Source: Gilvimarinus agarilyticus
Lineage (GTDB): Bacteria > Pseudomonadota > Gammaproteobacteria > Pseudomonadales > Cellvibrionaceae
Direction of reading: 5' to 3'
Length of the DNA stretch: 64,000 nucleotides
NCBI RefSeq assembly: GCF_000832015.1
Contig: NZ_JXCJ01000001.1
Location: 1,411,993 to 1,475,992, forward strand
The notes below the pieces were generated by a model, which saw only the letters and a program-made list of their open reading frames with translations, ran no database searches and had not been told where the DNA came from. Position numbers and translations under genes: made by a program. Below, piece after piece: positions 46,962-55,265 of the stretch (position 1 is its first letter; each line of letters opens with the position of its first letter).

Positions 46962-47136
46962 TCAATCGATCCTGAAGTTTATCGTGTGCGGGGGATTCTG
47001 TCCGGCCCTGACAGGTGTGTCAATGCAAAGGCGGAAATTAGGCGATAAGCCGCTGTTATTAGTATCCCATAAATAAGCGGGGTTTTGACCTTTAGGGAGG
47101 CTGAGGGTTCCTTCAGTTGTACCTAGTGCGGAGCGT

Positions 47137-47165
47137 ACATCAGAGCCCTGATAGAGCTCTGATGT
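47137..47165. other. Stem-loop downstream of the second FG-GAP gene
   Basis: ACATCAGAGC and GCTCTGATGT form a perfect 10-bp stem with a nine-base loop, 20 bases after the minus-strand stop at 47185. No U-tract follows, so termination is uncertain. Confidence 0.45.
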
Positions 47166-47184
47166 TTAGCGGTGTTGCCGGTTT

Positions 47185-49023
47185 TTAGTACAGAAAGACT
47201 GCGCCACTGTCGATGGTACTGTTATCGCTGCTGTCGCCCGTAACACCCGTGCCGCTGCCGTCTTCGCCGGAGGCCGTGATGGCCAGCGTTTGGCCGTCGC
47301 GGCTAAGGGCAAGCGTACGACCAAAGGTGTCGTTGGCATCGGTGTTACTGGCTTTAAGGTAGTTGCCCAAAGCCCAGTGGTCGCCGGTCAGCTGATACAC
47401 GTATGCGGCCCCGGCGCTGGGCGCCCGATTGTTGTCCCAGTCGCTACCGATGGCCAGAGCGTCCGAGTCGTCGCGCGGGGTGCCGGCTACTAAGGTATTG
47501 CCGTCGCCCGATAGCATCACTTGCCAGCTAAACAAATTATCTTCGTCATTCTCTTCGGCTTTTAAATATTGCTGTTGCTGCCAGCTGCCGTCGTACGTAA
47601 AGACGTAGGCGGCGCCGGAGTCGGCTTCACCAATAACCTCTGCGTCTGCTTCAGGGCCTGCTTCCGAGCCGTCTTCGTAGGGGGCGCCTACTGCCAATCG
47701 GGTGCCGTCGCTTGAGAGCGACAGGCTCAAACCAAACTCGTCGTTGATGCCGGGAACCGCCGCTTTAATATAGTCGCTATGGGCCCAGCCGGCGTCTGTG
47801 TAACGCAGGATGTGCACTGCGCCCGAACTGCGGGCTTTAAAGTCTTCGGCATCGCCATTGATGCCGCCGCTGCTGGAGTTATCGCCGGGCGAGCCAACCG
47901 CGAGCATGTTGCCGTCATCGGCAAAAGCGAGAGAGTAGCCAAAGCGCGAGGGGGTGGTCGAGTAGCACTCGATACCCGGTGGACGCGGGTCAAAGCACGG
48001 GGAGTCGTGCCAGGAGGGAACGCTGGGTTTGATATAAGCTTGTTGGCTCCAGCTGCTGTCGGCCTGCTCGAACAAGTACACGGCGCCAGCTAATTCGACG
48101 CTGTTGTCGTCCTGATCGCCATCGATACCTGATGCCTCACTGTCTTCATAGGGGGCACTGGCGGCGAGCCTTGAGCCGTCGGCCGAGAGCGCTACGCGCA
48201 CACCAAAAAAGTCCTGTTCTTCGGCATTGGAGGCTTTTAAACGTGCCTGTTGTTGCCAGCCGCTATCTCCGGCTTGGTAGACGTACACGGCACCGGAGTC
48301 GGCGGTAGAGTTATCGCCGGCTTCGCTGTTTTTTGCACTGTCCTCGTAGGGGGCGCCGATGGCCAGAGTGGTGCCATCCTCAGACAGAGCTAGTGAGTAG
48401 CCAAACAGGTCGTCAGAGCCCATGTCGGGCGCGGGGTTTTGCAGCGTGTGGCTGAGTTCCCAGTCGGCGTCACTGGCGGTAAAAATAAAGACGGCGCCAC
48501 TGTTGGTGCCGGCGTCTTCTGCAATATCAAAGCGAGGTGCACCGACCGCGAGTGTTGCGCCGTCGGCCGAGATGGCCATGGCGAAACCAAATGTTGCTTT
48601 TTGTTGCGCTGAGCCGGCCTTTAGGTAACCGATGGCGTCGCTGACCTGATCGTCCAGGTAAATGTCTGAGCCGGCGCTACAGCCGTGGCTGTTACAAGCT
48701 TCAACCAAATAGCGGGCGTCGCTCCAGTTGTTCAGGTGAGCGGCCAGCGGGGCCTGAAACTCAGTCGCTTGCAGTTCGCCGCTGATGTCGCTAAAGCCGC
48801 TGTTGCCGTCCGGGTCGTGCGAGACACGATAGTACTCGGCGCCACTGACACTGCTCCAGCTGAAGGTTAATGCTTTGGGGGCGACCGCGGCGCTGGCATT
48901 GGGTGCGCCGGGAGCTTGGCCGCCGTTATCGTTGTCGTCATCACTGCTGCCGCAGCCGCTCGCGGCCAGTGCGCCAGCGATGCTTAGGCACAGGGCTGTG
49001 CGGGGAAAAAATGGCTTAGGCAT
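47185..49023 (-). CDS. Seven-bladed FG-GAP beta-propeller lipoprotein
   Basis: 612-residue lipoprotein, paralogue of the gene downstream. Lipobox AASGC (Cys about residue 24) followed by an Asp-rich stretch but no poly-Ser linker. A fibronectin-III-like segment (about 40-125) precedes seven blades, the first with FGFAMAISADG and the last with FGRTLALSRDG; blade 6 has FSWQV in place of FGxxV. The insert around WHDSPCFDPRPPGIECYS before blade 4 holds two Cys that could form a disulfide. GGAGC precedes the ATG. Confidence 0.85.
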   Translation of the reverse strand: MPKPFFPRTALCLSIAGALAASGCGSSDDDNDNGGQAPGAPNASAAVAPKALTFSWSSVSGAEYYRVSHDPDGNSGFSDISGELQATEFQAPLAAHLNNWSDARYLVEACNSHGCSAGSDIYLDDQVSDAIGYLKAGSAQQKATFGFAMAISADGATLAVGAPRFDIAEDAGTNSGAVFIFTASDADWELSHTLQNPAPDMGSDDLFGYSLALSEDGTTLAIGAPYEDSAKNSEAGDNSTADSGAVYVYQAGDSGWQQQARLKASNAEEQDFFGVRVALSADGSRLAASAPYEDSEASGIDGDQDDNSVELAGAVYLFEQADSSWSQQAYIKPSVPSWHDSPCFDPRPPGIECYSTTPSRFGYSLAFADDGNMLAVGSPGDNSSSGGINGDAEDFKARSSGAVHILRYTDAGWAHSDYIKAAVPGINDEFGLSLSLSSDGTRLAVGAPYEDGSEAGPEADAEVIGEADSGAAYVFTYDGSWQQQQYLKAEENDEDNLFSWQVMLSGDGNTLVAGTPRDDSDALAIGSDWDNNRAPSAGAAYVYQLTGDHWALGNYLKASNTDANDTFGRTLALSRDGQTLAITASGEDGSGTGVTGDSSDNSTIDSGAVFLY

Positions 49024-49127
49024 AGGGTGCTCCGGTCTCTACGGTGTTTGTTCTGTGGTTTTAAGGTAACCAGAGCGCAGACTCTATGCCAGTGGTAAAT
49101 TGTTAAAAATATTTACCTTTTTGTGCA

Positions 49128-49682
49128 TTAAGGGGTTTGGTATTCGATGCCTTTGATCTTCTCACCCCAAAACTTCAACTTATTGACGCCAGTGGGGGCG
49201 GCCTTAAAGGTCAGCCCCGCGTTGCCATAGCCCTGAAAGTAGCGCAGCGTAAGCTGGTGTGGGCCTGCGTTCAGCTGGTGCATACAGGTGTTGCGCCGAA
49301 AGGGGCGGTCGCGTTTGTACTGGCAAATAACTTCGCCGTCAATCTCGAGCTGATAGCCGTCGTCGCTGCCCACCTCAAAACGATAGCGCGATGGCTCGGT
49401 CACGGTGAACGAGGTCGTGATATCCGCGTAAAAATATTCGCTCCAGCCTAACACGCCGAGTTCTGGGTGCTTAAAGTTGTTGTTTGCGTTTAGCTCCACG
49501 CGGTCGATCATTAGGGTGCGGCTGTCGGATATTTGCCGCGGCTGATCGATCTGGTTAATTTGGCCTCTGCTTTTACTCAGTACCATTTTTAACACCGGAT
49601 CTACCGATGGCGGTATAAGCTTATTAATGGTCAGGGCAATAAAAGCCAACAGCAGTGCCGAAAATATTGTGTTTTTAAGCAT
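49128..49682 (-). CDS. Membrane-anchored PA14-like domain protein
   Basis: 184-residue protein with an N-terminal membrane helix (about residues 4-24) and one exported domain. The pattern RYRFEVGSDDGYQLEIDG followed by GPHQLTLRYFQGYGNAGL is typical of PA14 domains, which bind carbohydrate. Two Cys (CQY and NTCMHQL) may pair. Its ATG overlaps the stop of the PMT-family gene (TAATG), so the two are translationally coupled and probably work together. Confidence 0.75.
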   Translation of the reverse strand: MLKNTIFSALLLAFIALTINKLIPPSVDPVLKMVLSKSRGQINQIDQPRQISDSRTLMIDRVELNANNNFKHPELGVLGWSEYFYADITTSFTVTEPSRYRFEVGSDDGYQLEIDGEVICQYKRDRPFRRNTCMHQLNAGPHQLTLRYFQGYGNAGLTFKAAPTGVNKLKFWGEKIKGIEYQTP

Positions 49683-51175
49683 TAGCGCACCACCTCTAAC
49701 TTCCAGTAGTCAAACCAGTCCCTTACTTCAAACTGCGCTTCGGTCAGCTCCCAGCTGTAGGTGAAAGGCGCAAAGATAAAAAACACGCCCACCGTAAAAG
49801 CGATAAACACGGCTAAGTTTATATAGGTGTGTCGGCTGGCGGCGAGTAATTGCTCGCGGAAGATATAGCTAAAAACCAGCGCGAGATTAATAATGCCAAA
49901 CACGAGTGGCACTAAGTAGTGATACATATACATCACGCGCTCGATTTGTAAAATCGCGATCATGTAACTGACGTACAACCCCGTGAAGGCGCAAATCCAG
50001 TAGAACAGGGCTGTGTCTTTGACTGGGTTGTTGTACACAAAGCGGCCGATGATGAGCCCGGCGGAAAGAATGATACCTGCCGCTACGCTAAACCACACCA
50101 CGGGGTTGGCCACCAGATTGTGGTAGCGCACATGGGTGGTGCCATCGATGGTGCGCTTAGACCAGCGATAATTGATGGTTTTGGTGCCCAGCGGCCAGCC
50201 GATGGCGGCGCTGCCGTTTTCGCCCTCTTTACAGACATCCAGGCGAGGCACGCCGTCGGCGTAGTTGGACATATACTTGAGGTTATCTTGCATGGCGATA
50301 ACAAAGGTGCCGGGCGCCCAGCTGTCGCCGGCTTTGATTTTTTGTTGGTACTCGGCGCTCGCGCTGTAATCTTTGTGGGGTGAAATTTGTTGCCCCAGCC
50401 CTATGTGGATATAAAACACCGCCAAAAATGTCAGTGCCAGCGGAATCACGCCGGCCGGTACTGTGGTGCATAATCGTTTTAATAGGTCGAGCAAGTTAAA
50501 CGATTTAATGGCCTGCCATTGATCGACGCCGTATACCATGACAAATAGCAGCAGTAGTACTAACGCATTTACTTTTACTGCCACCGCCAGACCTATGATG
50601 ACCCCCAGTAATGCGTACTGAGTGAGTGTCGGGCCCCTACTTGATGTGACGATACGTACCGCGTAGTAAATGGCGGCGAGGATAAAAAATAACTGGATGC
50701 CCTCGAGCATGGCCGAGCGCGCGTGAATAACCAGCGCATTGTCAAAAATTAAAAAGCAGCAAAAGGCCAGAGCGATATGCGGGTTGCCGGTAGTGCGCCG
50801 GATAATGCCAAATAAAAACAGTACCGACAGTGCCATTAGTACGGTGGACGGCAGGCGGTAGCCGTAAAAGCTGATGCCGCCTTGTGGCATATCCGAGTCA
50901 CGCACATAGTCGGTATTGGTAAAATTTGATTTGTCTTTGTCAGCATTAACCCCAAGCAAGGCCTCGCTGCCGGCCATGAGCAATTTGCCCAATGGCGGGT
51001 GAGGCTCCATGTACATCACCCCGTCGATGTATTTTTCGGCGGATGAGATGTGATAATTCTCATCCCAAAACAGCGCGTTTGGCTGGCCGTAGCCGATGAT
51101 GTATACCGCGGCCGATACCACAAGCAGTAGTAATACATAAATCTTTAGCAGGTGATGTTTTACAAATGAGCGCAT
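49682..51175 (-). CDS. PMT-family (GT39) protein O-mannosyltransferase-like enzyme
   Basis: 497-residue multi-spanning membrane protein (about 11 helices). The first periplasmic loop has the catalytic-type WDENYH (residues 37-42) followed by PHPPLGK (58-64), the signature of PMT enzymes, which transfer mannose from a polyprenyl phosphate to Ser/Thr of exported proteins. The later part has the PMT C-terminal four-helix module with the GWPLGTKTINYRWSK and RVMYMYHYLVPL segments. Bacterial relatives are best known in actinobacteria. Substrate and sugar are inferred. Coupled to the PA14 gene. Confidence 0.85.
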   Translation of the reverse strand: MRSFVKHHLLKIYVLLLLVVSAAVYIIGYGQPNALFWDENYHISSAEKYIDGVMYMEPHPPLGKLLMAGSEALLGVNADKDKSNFTNTDYVRDSDMPQGGISFYGYRLPSTVLMALSVLFLFGIIRRTTGNPHIALAFCCFLIFDNALVIHARSAMLEGIQLFFILAAIYYAVRIVTSSRGPTLTQYALLGVIIGLAVAVKVNALVLLLLFVMVYGVDQWQAIKSFNLLDLLKRLCTTVPAGVIPLALTFLAVFYIHIGLGQQISPHKDYSASAEYQQKIKAGDSWAPGTFVIAMQDNLKYMSNYADGVPRLDVCKEGENGSAAIGWPLGTKTINYRWSKRTIDGTTHVRYHNLVANPVVWFSVAAGIILSAGLIIGRFVYNNPVKDTALFYWICAFTGLYVSYMIAILQIERVMYMYHYLVPLVFGIINLALVFSYIFREQLLAASRHTYINLAVFIAFTVGVFFIFAPFTYSWELTEAQFEVRDWFDYWKLEVVR

Positions 51176-51391
51176 AACAGAAATTTAAACCGTTGTTGAT
51201 ATTCTGCGTTATTAAACGTTTATTGTTTTACGATGCTAGCGCCGCTGTGGTTACCAGCCTACGCCTTTTTTTGCGAGCGCCGATCCGCGCGCGATCGCAT
51301 TGCCGGGCCAATCATACCCCAACAATTTGTAGCTGTCTGGCTCTTGGCGGCATTTTGCGTGTCGCGACACGGTCGTCACTGCGACCTTGAG

Positions 51392-53254
51392 CTAAAGCGT
51401 TTTTAAATACTCCACTAAAGCCAGCCGTTGGCTGTGGTCCAGTGGCGACAGGCGCTTTTCGATCAAATGGCCCTGGCCGTCGCGCAGTGGTTTACCCGCC
51501 GGGTCAAACTGCGGTACCGGCGTTACTCCGGCGGCATACTCGTGACCTTGGTTACTGTTGCCCGGCAGAGAGGCATCAAAGATAAACAGCTCGCTATCGG
51601 CTGGCGCAGCGGGTTGGCTAAAACCGACCTCGATTGGGTCAAACGCCAACTGCCCGACACTAAAGCGCGGGTGGCGGCAAAGTTGCGCATCGCCTGACTG
51701 TTGGCAGCTGGGTAAAAATAACTGGTACAGGCTGCTTACCGAGCCATTGTGCATAAAGGGGGCGGTGGCCCAAATGCCGTTCAGTGGTCGGCCCTTGTAC
51801 GCCATTAGCGCAGCGGGGCTCAATTCATCAACCTGGTCAAAATCGAGATGTTTACGTGTGGCGGCGGCCGCCTCACTTGAGGCGCCGGCCGGTTTTGCAG
51901 CATTGCTCTGCGCTAACGCGCGCTGAATAACGCCAGCGCTGGCGGCACTTAGGGCCGGTAGTGCGGCCGTGGTATCACCAAAGCGAGGCCCGTTGGGCTG
52001 CGTAACGCTTTGCGGCAAACCTTTAAAGTAACCCGATTGCCCACCATAAATTAACGCGTTGCGCGCAGCGGCCGGGTCGGTGCCGAGCCGTTCGACCGAC
52101 GCCATTTGCGCGATGACGCGGCGGTTGGGGTCGGTTCGATCAATGGCTTCATGGCAACGGTGGCACTGGTATTGGAAGTAAAGCGAGCGGCCCTGCTCGG
52201 CAAGCTCTAGGTCGATTGGTGGCAGTACTCCGCGCTCGGCCAGTTCGCTCCACTGAGGCGACCATAATTTACTAAGGCGCGCCTCCAGTGCTTCAAGCTC
52301 GGGGATTTTTGCCGATGAGGCGAAGCCCGGTTGCGAGGGGTCCGGCTGCAAACTAAAGCTGGCAAACACGCCCAGCACCTCACCGGTGTTACGCGCTAAA
52401 GGCCCGAGCCCGGCATTGTTGCCCACGCCATTCCACTGCACAAAATCGTGTTGCGGGGTATCCCATAAAAAAGGGTAGCTGACCGGTGCATTGGGCGGGT
52501 TGTGATTGTCCTGGCCGGGGGTTAAGTGACCAAGAATCCGGTTGTAGATGCGTCCAAATGCATCGAGCCGGGCGAAGCCGTAAGGGATACTGGTGGCGCC
52601 GTTTAACGAGCGATTGCTTCGGTTGTACTGCGCTATTTCTAGCTGCAGCTCACGCACTTGTTGGCGTAATTGCGCCCGCGCTTGCGGGCCACCGCCGGTG
52701 TTAAGCGCGGTGGCCAGGCGGGTTAGTTTGTCGGGCTGTTGCCAGGTGGCGCCAAGCGCTTGCTCTAGCTCTTGCAGCATGGTGTCCATGTCGGCCATCG
52801 CGGCGCCGCCGTCGATGCGAATACCAACACCTTTATAATTAAGCTGTGAGGTGTGGCAAGCCGCGCACGTCAGGCCAATATAGTCTTTACCTTGATGATG
52901 CTCTTTAACCCAGCCAACCGGCAGGCCTTGCGGGTTGGTGGCGCTGGGATGCTGGGGCAAGTAGCGGTAGCGCCGCATATTAGCCTCGGCGCGAAACAGC
53001 TGTTGGCTGTCGGCTTGCTCTAATTGAATAAAGATATCGTAGGGGATTAGATTGGAGCCTTGTGGCGCTGTGTAAAACCACTCGCTGTCTGCCGCGCTCC
53101 AGTTTTGCTCGGGGTAAATAATGCGGCTGGCGCTATCGCCAAAGTAATCCTGCTCTGTCGCCATGGCCGCGCGCGTGGGCTCAGGTTCTTGTTTGATGTC
53201 GCTGCAGGCACTGGCAATAACGACCAGGGCTGTGAGTAAATAAAAAGGCTTCAT
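51392..53254 (-). CDS. Di-haem c-type cytochrome lipoprotein, RoxA/MauG-peroxidase-like
   Basis: 620-residue exported protein with lipobox IASAC (Cys17). Two haem c sites: CAACH (about residue 129) and CHRCH (about residue 364). The segment YKGRPLNGIWATAPFMHNGSV near residue 495 is characteristic of di-haem cytochrome c peroxidase relatives that include the rubber oxygenase RoxA. Substrate unknown; oxidation of a polymer or small organic at the outer membrane is possible. The ATG at 53254 behind AGGGAT gives the signal peptide at the N-terminus; the frame opens 13 codons earlier. Confidence 0.82.
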   Translation of the reverse strand: MKPFYLLTALVVIASACSDIKQEPEPTRAAMATEQDYFGDSASRIIYPEQNWSAADSEWFYTAPQGSNLIPYDIFIQLEQADSQQLFRAEANMRRYRYLPQHPSATNPQGLPVGWVKEHHQGKDYIGLTCAACHTSQLNYKGVGIRIDGGAAMADMDTMLQELEQALGATWQQPDKLTRLATALNTGGGPQARAQLRQQVRELQLEIAQYNRSNRSLNGATSIPYGFARLDAFGRIYNRILGHLTPGQDNHNPPNAPVSYPFLWDTPQHDFVQWNGVGNNAGLGPLARNTGEVLGVFASFSLQPDPSQPGFASSAKIPELEALEARLSKLWSPQWSELAERGVLPPIDLELAEQGRSLYFQYQCHRCHEAIDRTDPNRRVIAQMASVERLGTDPAAARNALIYGGQSGYFKGLPQSVTQPNGPRFGDTTAALPALSAASAGVIQRALAQSNAAKPAGASSEAAAATRKHLDFDQVDELSPAALMAYKGRPLNGIWATAPFMHNGSVSSLYQLFLPSCQQSGDAQLCRHPRFSVGQLAFDPIEVGFSQPAAPADSELFIFDASLPGNSNQGHEYAAGVTPVPQFDPAGKPLRDGQGHLIEKRLSPLDHSQRLALVEYLKTL

Positions 53255-53337
53255 GGTTCGATCCCTGAGGCGACGGCTCGCCGGGTCGCGCAATCTTTAT
53301 GGCGCTATTGTTAAAGCAACGGCCCGCTTTGGCAAGG

Positions 53338-54501
53338 CTAGCTAACCGGTGTTAGCGCCAGGGTTCGGGTATCGGCACGTCGCGTGCGCTGGGGGAGCTG
53401 TGGCGCGAGTTGTTCTAGGGTTTGCTCGGCGGTGGCGCGGTACGTGGTCAGCTTGCCGCCCATTAATGTAAAAACCCGGTTGTGGGAGCCGAGCTCCATA
53501 ATGGACTCCCGACTGCGCCCAAACGCCTGCTCCGAGCTGCGCGGTAGCACCCGTAAGCCGGCAAAACTCTCGGCGCTGCTGGGTAAAATGTGTAAGTCGG
53601 GGAAGTAGTGTTTCAGCACATTTAATAGGTAGTGCATCTCATGGGGGTGGCAGTGGGCGTTTGCCGGCTCCCCGGTGTGGGGTGTTTCGGTGGTGCCTAA
53701 TAACAGCTTACCTTGCCAAGGTAGGGCAAACACCGCCCGGCCATCACTGGGAGACTCCAGGTAGTAGTGGTGCTTTAGCTGCGGCGGTAGCAGTAAATGC
53801 GCGCCCTGAATCAGCTCGATCTCGGGGAGTGCGGGGGTGGGCGATATCAGCTGGTTTACCTGCGGCGCCCAGGGCCCCGCGCAATTGACTAACATAGCCG
53901 CCCGGGCTTGTTGTTCACGGCCGTTGTGCCGGTAGCGCAAATCGCAAAACTCCGGTGTGGTTTCGGCGCCGCAAAAGGTGGCCGGCAGCGCCAGCTCGGC
54001 TCCCAGCTGTTGCGCCGATTGGACGACAGCGGCTGTTAATGCCCGATCGTCGGTTTGTGCTTCTTGGTAGCGAAATACCGCTTTCAGGTGCTCAGTATTG
54101 ATGCTATCGAGTTCTGGCCACTGGTCGGGCTTAAGCCGTGAGAATCGGGTGGAGCTGTCAAACCCACTGAGTAGCCGGTAAAGGCTGAGCCCCGCGGCAA
54201 TGGTCAGCGGAGCCCGCTGTGAGTTGCGATACACCGGGATATGCAAGTTCGCGAGTTTGACCAGCTCGGGGGCGAGCTTAAGCAGCAGGGCGCGCTCGGT
54301 CAGGGATTCGCGAACCAACGAAAACTGCGCGCTCTCGAGGTACCTGAGACCGCCGTGGATTAATTTACTGGAGCTGCGCGATGTGGCGCAGGCAATAGCC
54401 GTTTGCTCCAGCAGCAATACCTTGTAGCCGGCGGCCGCGGCTGCCTGAGCGACGCCGGCACCGCTAATGCCGGCGCCGATAATGGCGATGTCGTAATCCA
54501 T
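53338..54501 (-). CDS. FAD-dependent oxidoreductase, short GlpD-like
   Basis: 387-residue flavoprotein. The N-terminal FAD-binding motif is GAGISGAGVAQAAA, followed by TSRSSSKLIHGGLRYLE, which is the glycerol-3-phosphate dehydrogenase signature; later LVNCAGPWAPQV and LPWQGKLLLGTTE also match GlpD, and the C-terminal FTLMGGKLTTYRATAEQ closes the FAD domain. It is about 110 residues shorter than E. coli GlpD because the C-terminal helical domain is absent. Glycerol 3-phosphate as substrate is therefore likely but not proven. No glp genes are adjacent. Confidence 0.8.
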   Translation of the reverse strand: MDYDIAIIGAGISGAGVAQAAAAAGYKVLLLEQTAIACATSRSSSKLIHGGLRYLESAQFSLVRESLTERALLLKLAPELVKLANLHIPVYRNSQRAPLTIAAGLSLYRLLSGFDSSTRFSRLKPDQWPELDSINTEHLKAVFRYQEAQTDDRALTAAVVQSAQQLGAELALPATFCGAETTPEFCDLRYRHNGREQQARAAMLVNCAGPWAPQVNQLISPTPALPEIELIQGAHLLLPPQLKHHYYLESPSDGRAVFALPWQGKLLLGTTETPHTGEPANAHCHPHEMHYLLNVLKHYFPDLHILPSSAESFAGLRVLPRSSEQAFGRSRESIMELGSHNRVFTLMGGKLTTYRATAEQTLEQLAPQLPQRTRRADTRTLALTPVS

Positions 54502-54647
54502 GACAATTCTCGTTTGCGAGCGTTTGCGGGCTAATGCCCGGTTCGGGGTTGTGCAATGCTAAGGTAAAGCTAATCGGGTTCAGCTAAAGCCTGCCATTGC
54601 AATGAGGCGGCCACCGCCAGATTTATGTAAGGGATAGGCGACGTCGC

Positions 54648-54678
54648 AGGCTTCTGCAATAGTGGTTAGCAGAAGCCT
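54648..54678. other. Stem-loop upstream of the GlpD-like gene
   Basis: AGGCTTCTGC and GCAGAAGCCT form a perfect 10-bp stem with an 11-base loop in the gap between the DUF1820 stop and the GlpD-like start, both minus-strand genes. No U-tract follows. Confidence 0.45.
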
Positions 54679-54738
54679 AAGCTAAAGCGGCTGGCGAGTA
54701 AATCGCCAGTGCGGTGCGCGGGGGGGAAAATCGAGTGG

Positions 54739-55065
54739 TTAGTCGCCGCTGGGGGCCATGCCGCCATAGGGAAAGGGGGTAACTTTATCGCCTTTGGATT
54801 CGCGTACTTTGGCCGCGCCCTCTTTTTCTACCTCATCGATGCGGATAATCGAGTGCATAGGGATGTAGGAGCGCTTTACGCCCGAGAACTCACCCTTGAG
54901 CTTTTCTTCACCCGGGTCCACCAGCAATTGGCTGCGCTCACCAAAAACAAACTCCTCTACTTCAATAAAGCCGTACATTTCGCTCTGGTATATGGCCCGG
55001 GCGAAGACCTCGTACACTTGATCTTGATTGTGAAAGATAACCTTATAGATGGGTTTGCCGATCAT
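54739..55065 (-). CDS. DUF1820 family protein
   Basis: 108-residue soluble protein of unknown function. YKVIFHNQDQVYEVFARAIYQ and FIEVEEFVFGE, followed by YIPMHSIIRIDEV, match DUF1820, a small conserved proteobacterial family. CGAGG precedes the ATG. It is divergent from miaB, an arrangement also seen in Pseudomonas-type genomes. Confidence 0.85.
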   Translation of the reverse strand: MIGKPIYKVIFHNQDQVYEVFARAIYQSEMYGFIEVEEFVFGERSQLLVDPGEEKLKGEFSGVKRSYIPMHSIIRIDEVEKEGAAKVRESKGDKVTPFPYGGMAPSGD

Positions 55066-55220
55066 AATGCCTCGATGGAATGATGTAACGTCGCTACCGA
55101 TGGCGCCTGCCGGCCATCAGGGGCGCGAAGAATAGCATATTCTGGATAAATGCCAACAAATTTGCACAAAAAGTAGCCGCTTTTGGGCCGGTGGCCCTGT
55201 GATTTGGCTATTGAGATGGC

Positions 55221-55226
55221 TATAAT
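55221..55226 (+). promoter_or_regulatory. Possible -10 element of miaB
   Basis: A perfect TATAAT hexamer lies 40 bp before the miaB start. No -35 with proper spacing is visible; the TGGC just before resembles an imperfect extended -10. Confidence 0.45.
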
Positions 55227-55265
55227 GCGCAGCCAATTTTATCGTCCCGCAAAGGTTTTCAGCGA

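Noticed and set aside
54709..55083. 124-residue plus-strand open frame over the DUF1820 gene
   Set aside because: Antisense to a recognised conserved family; no family of its own.
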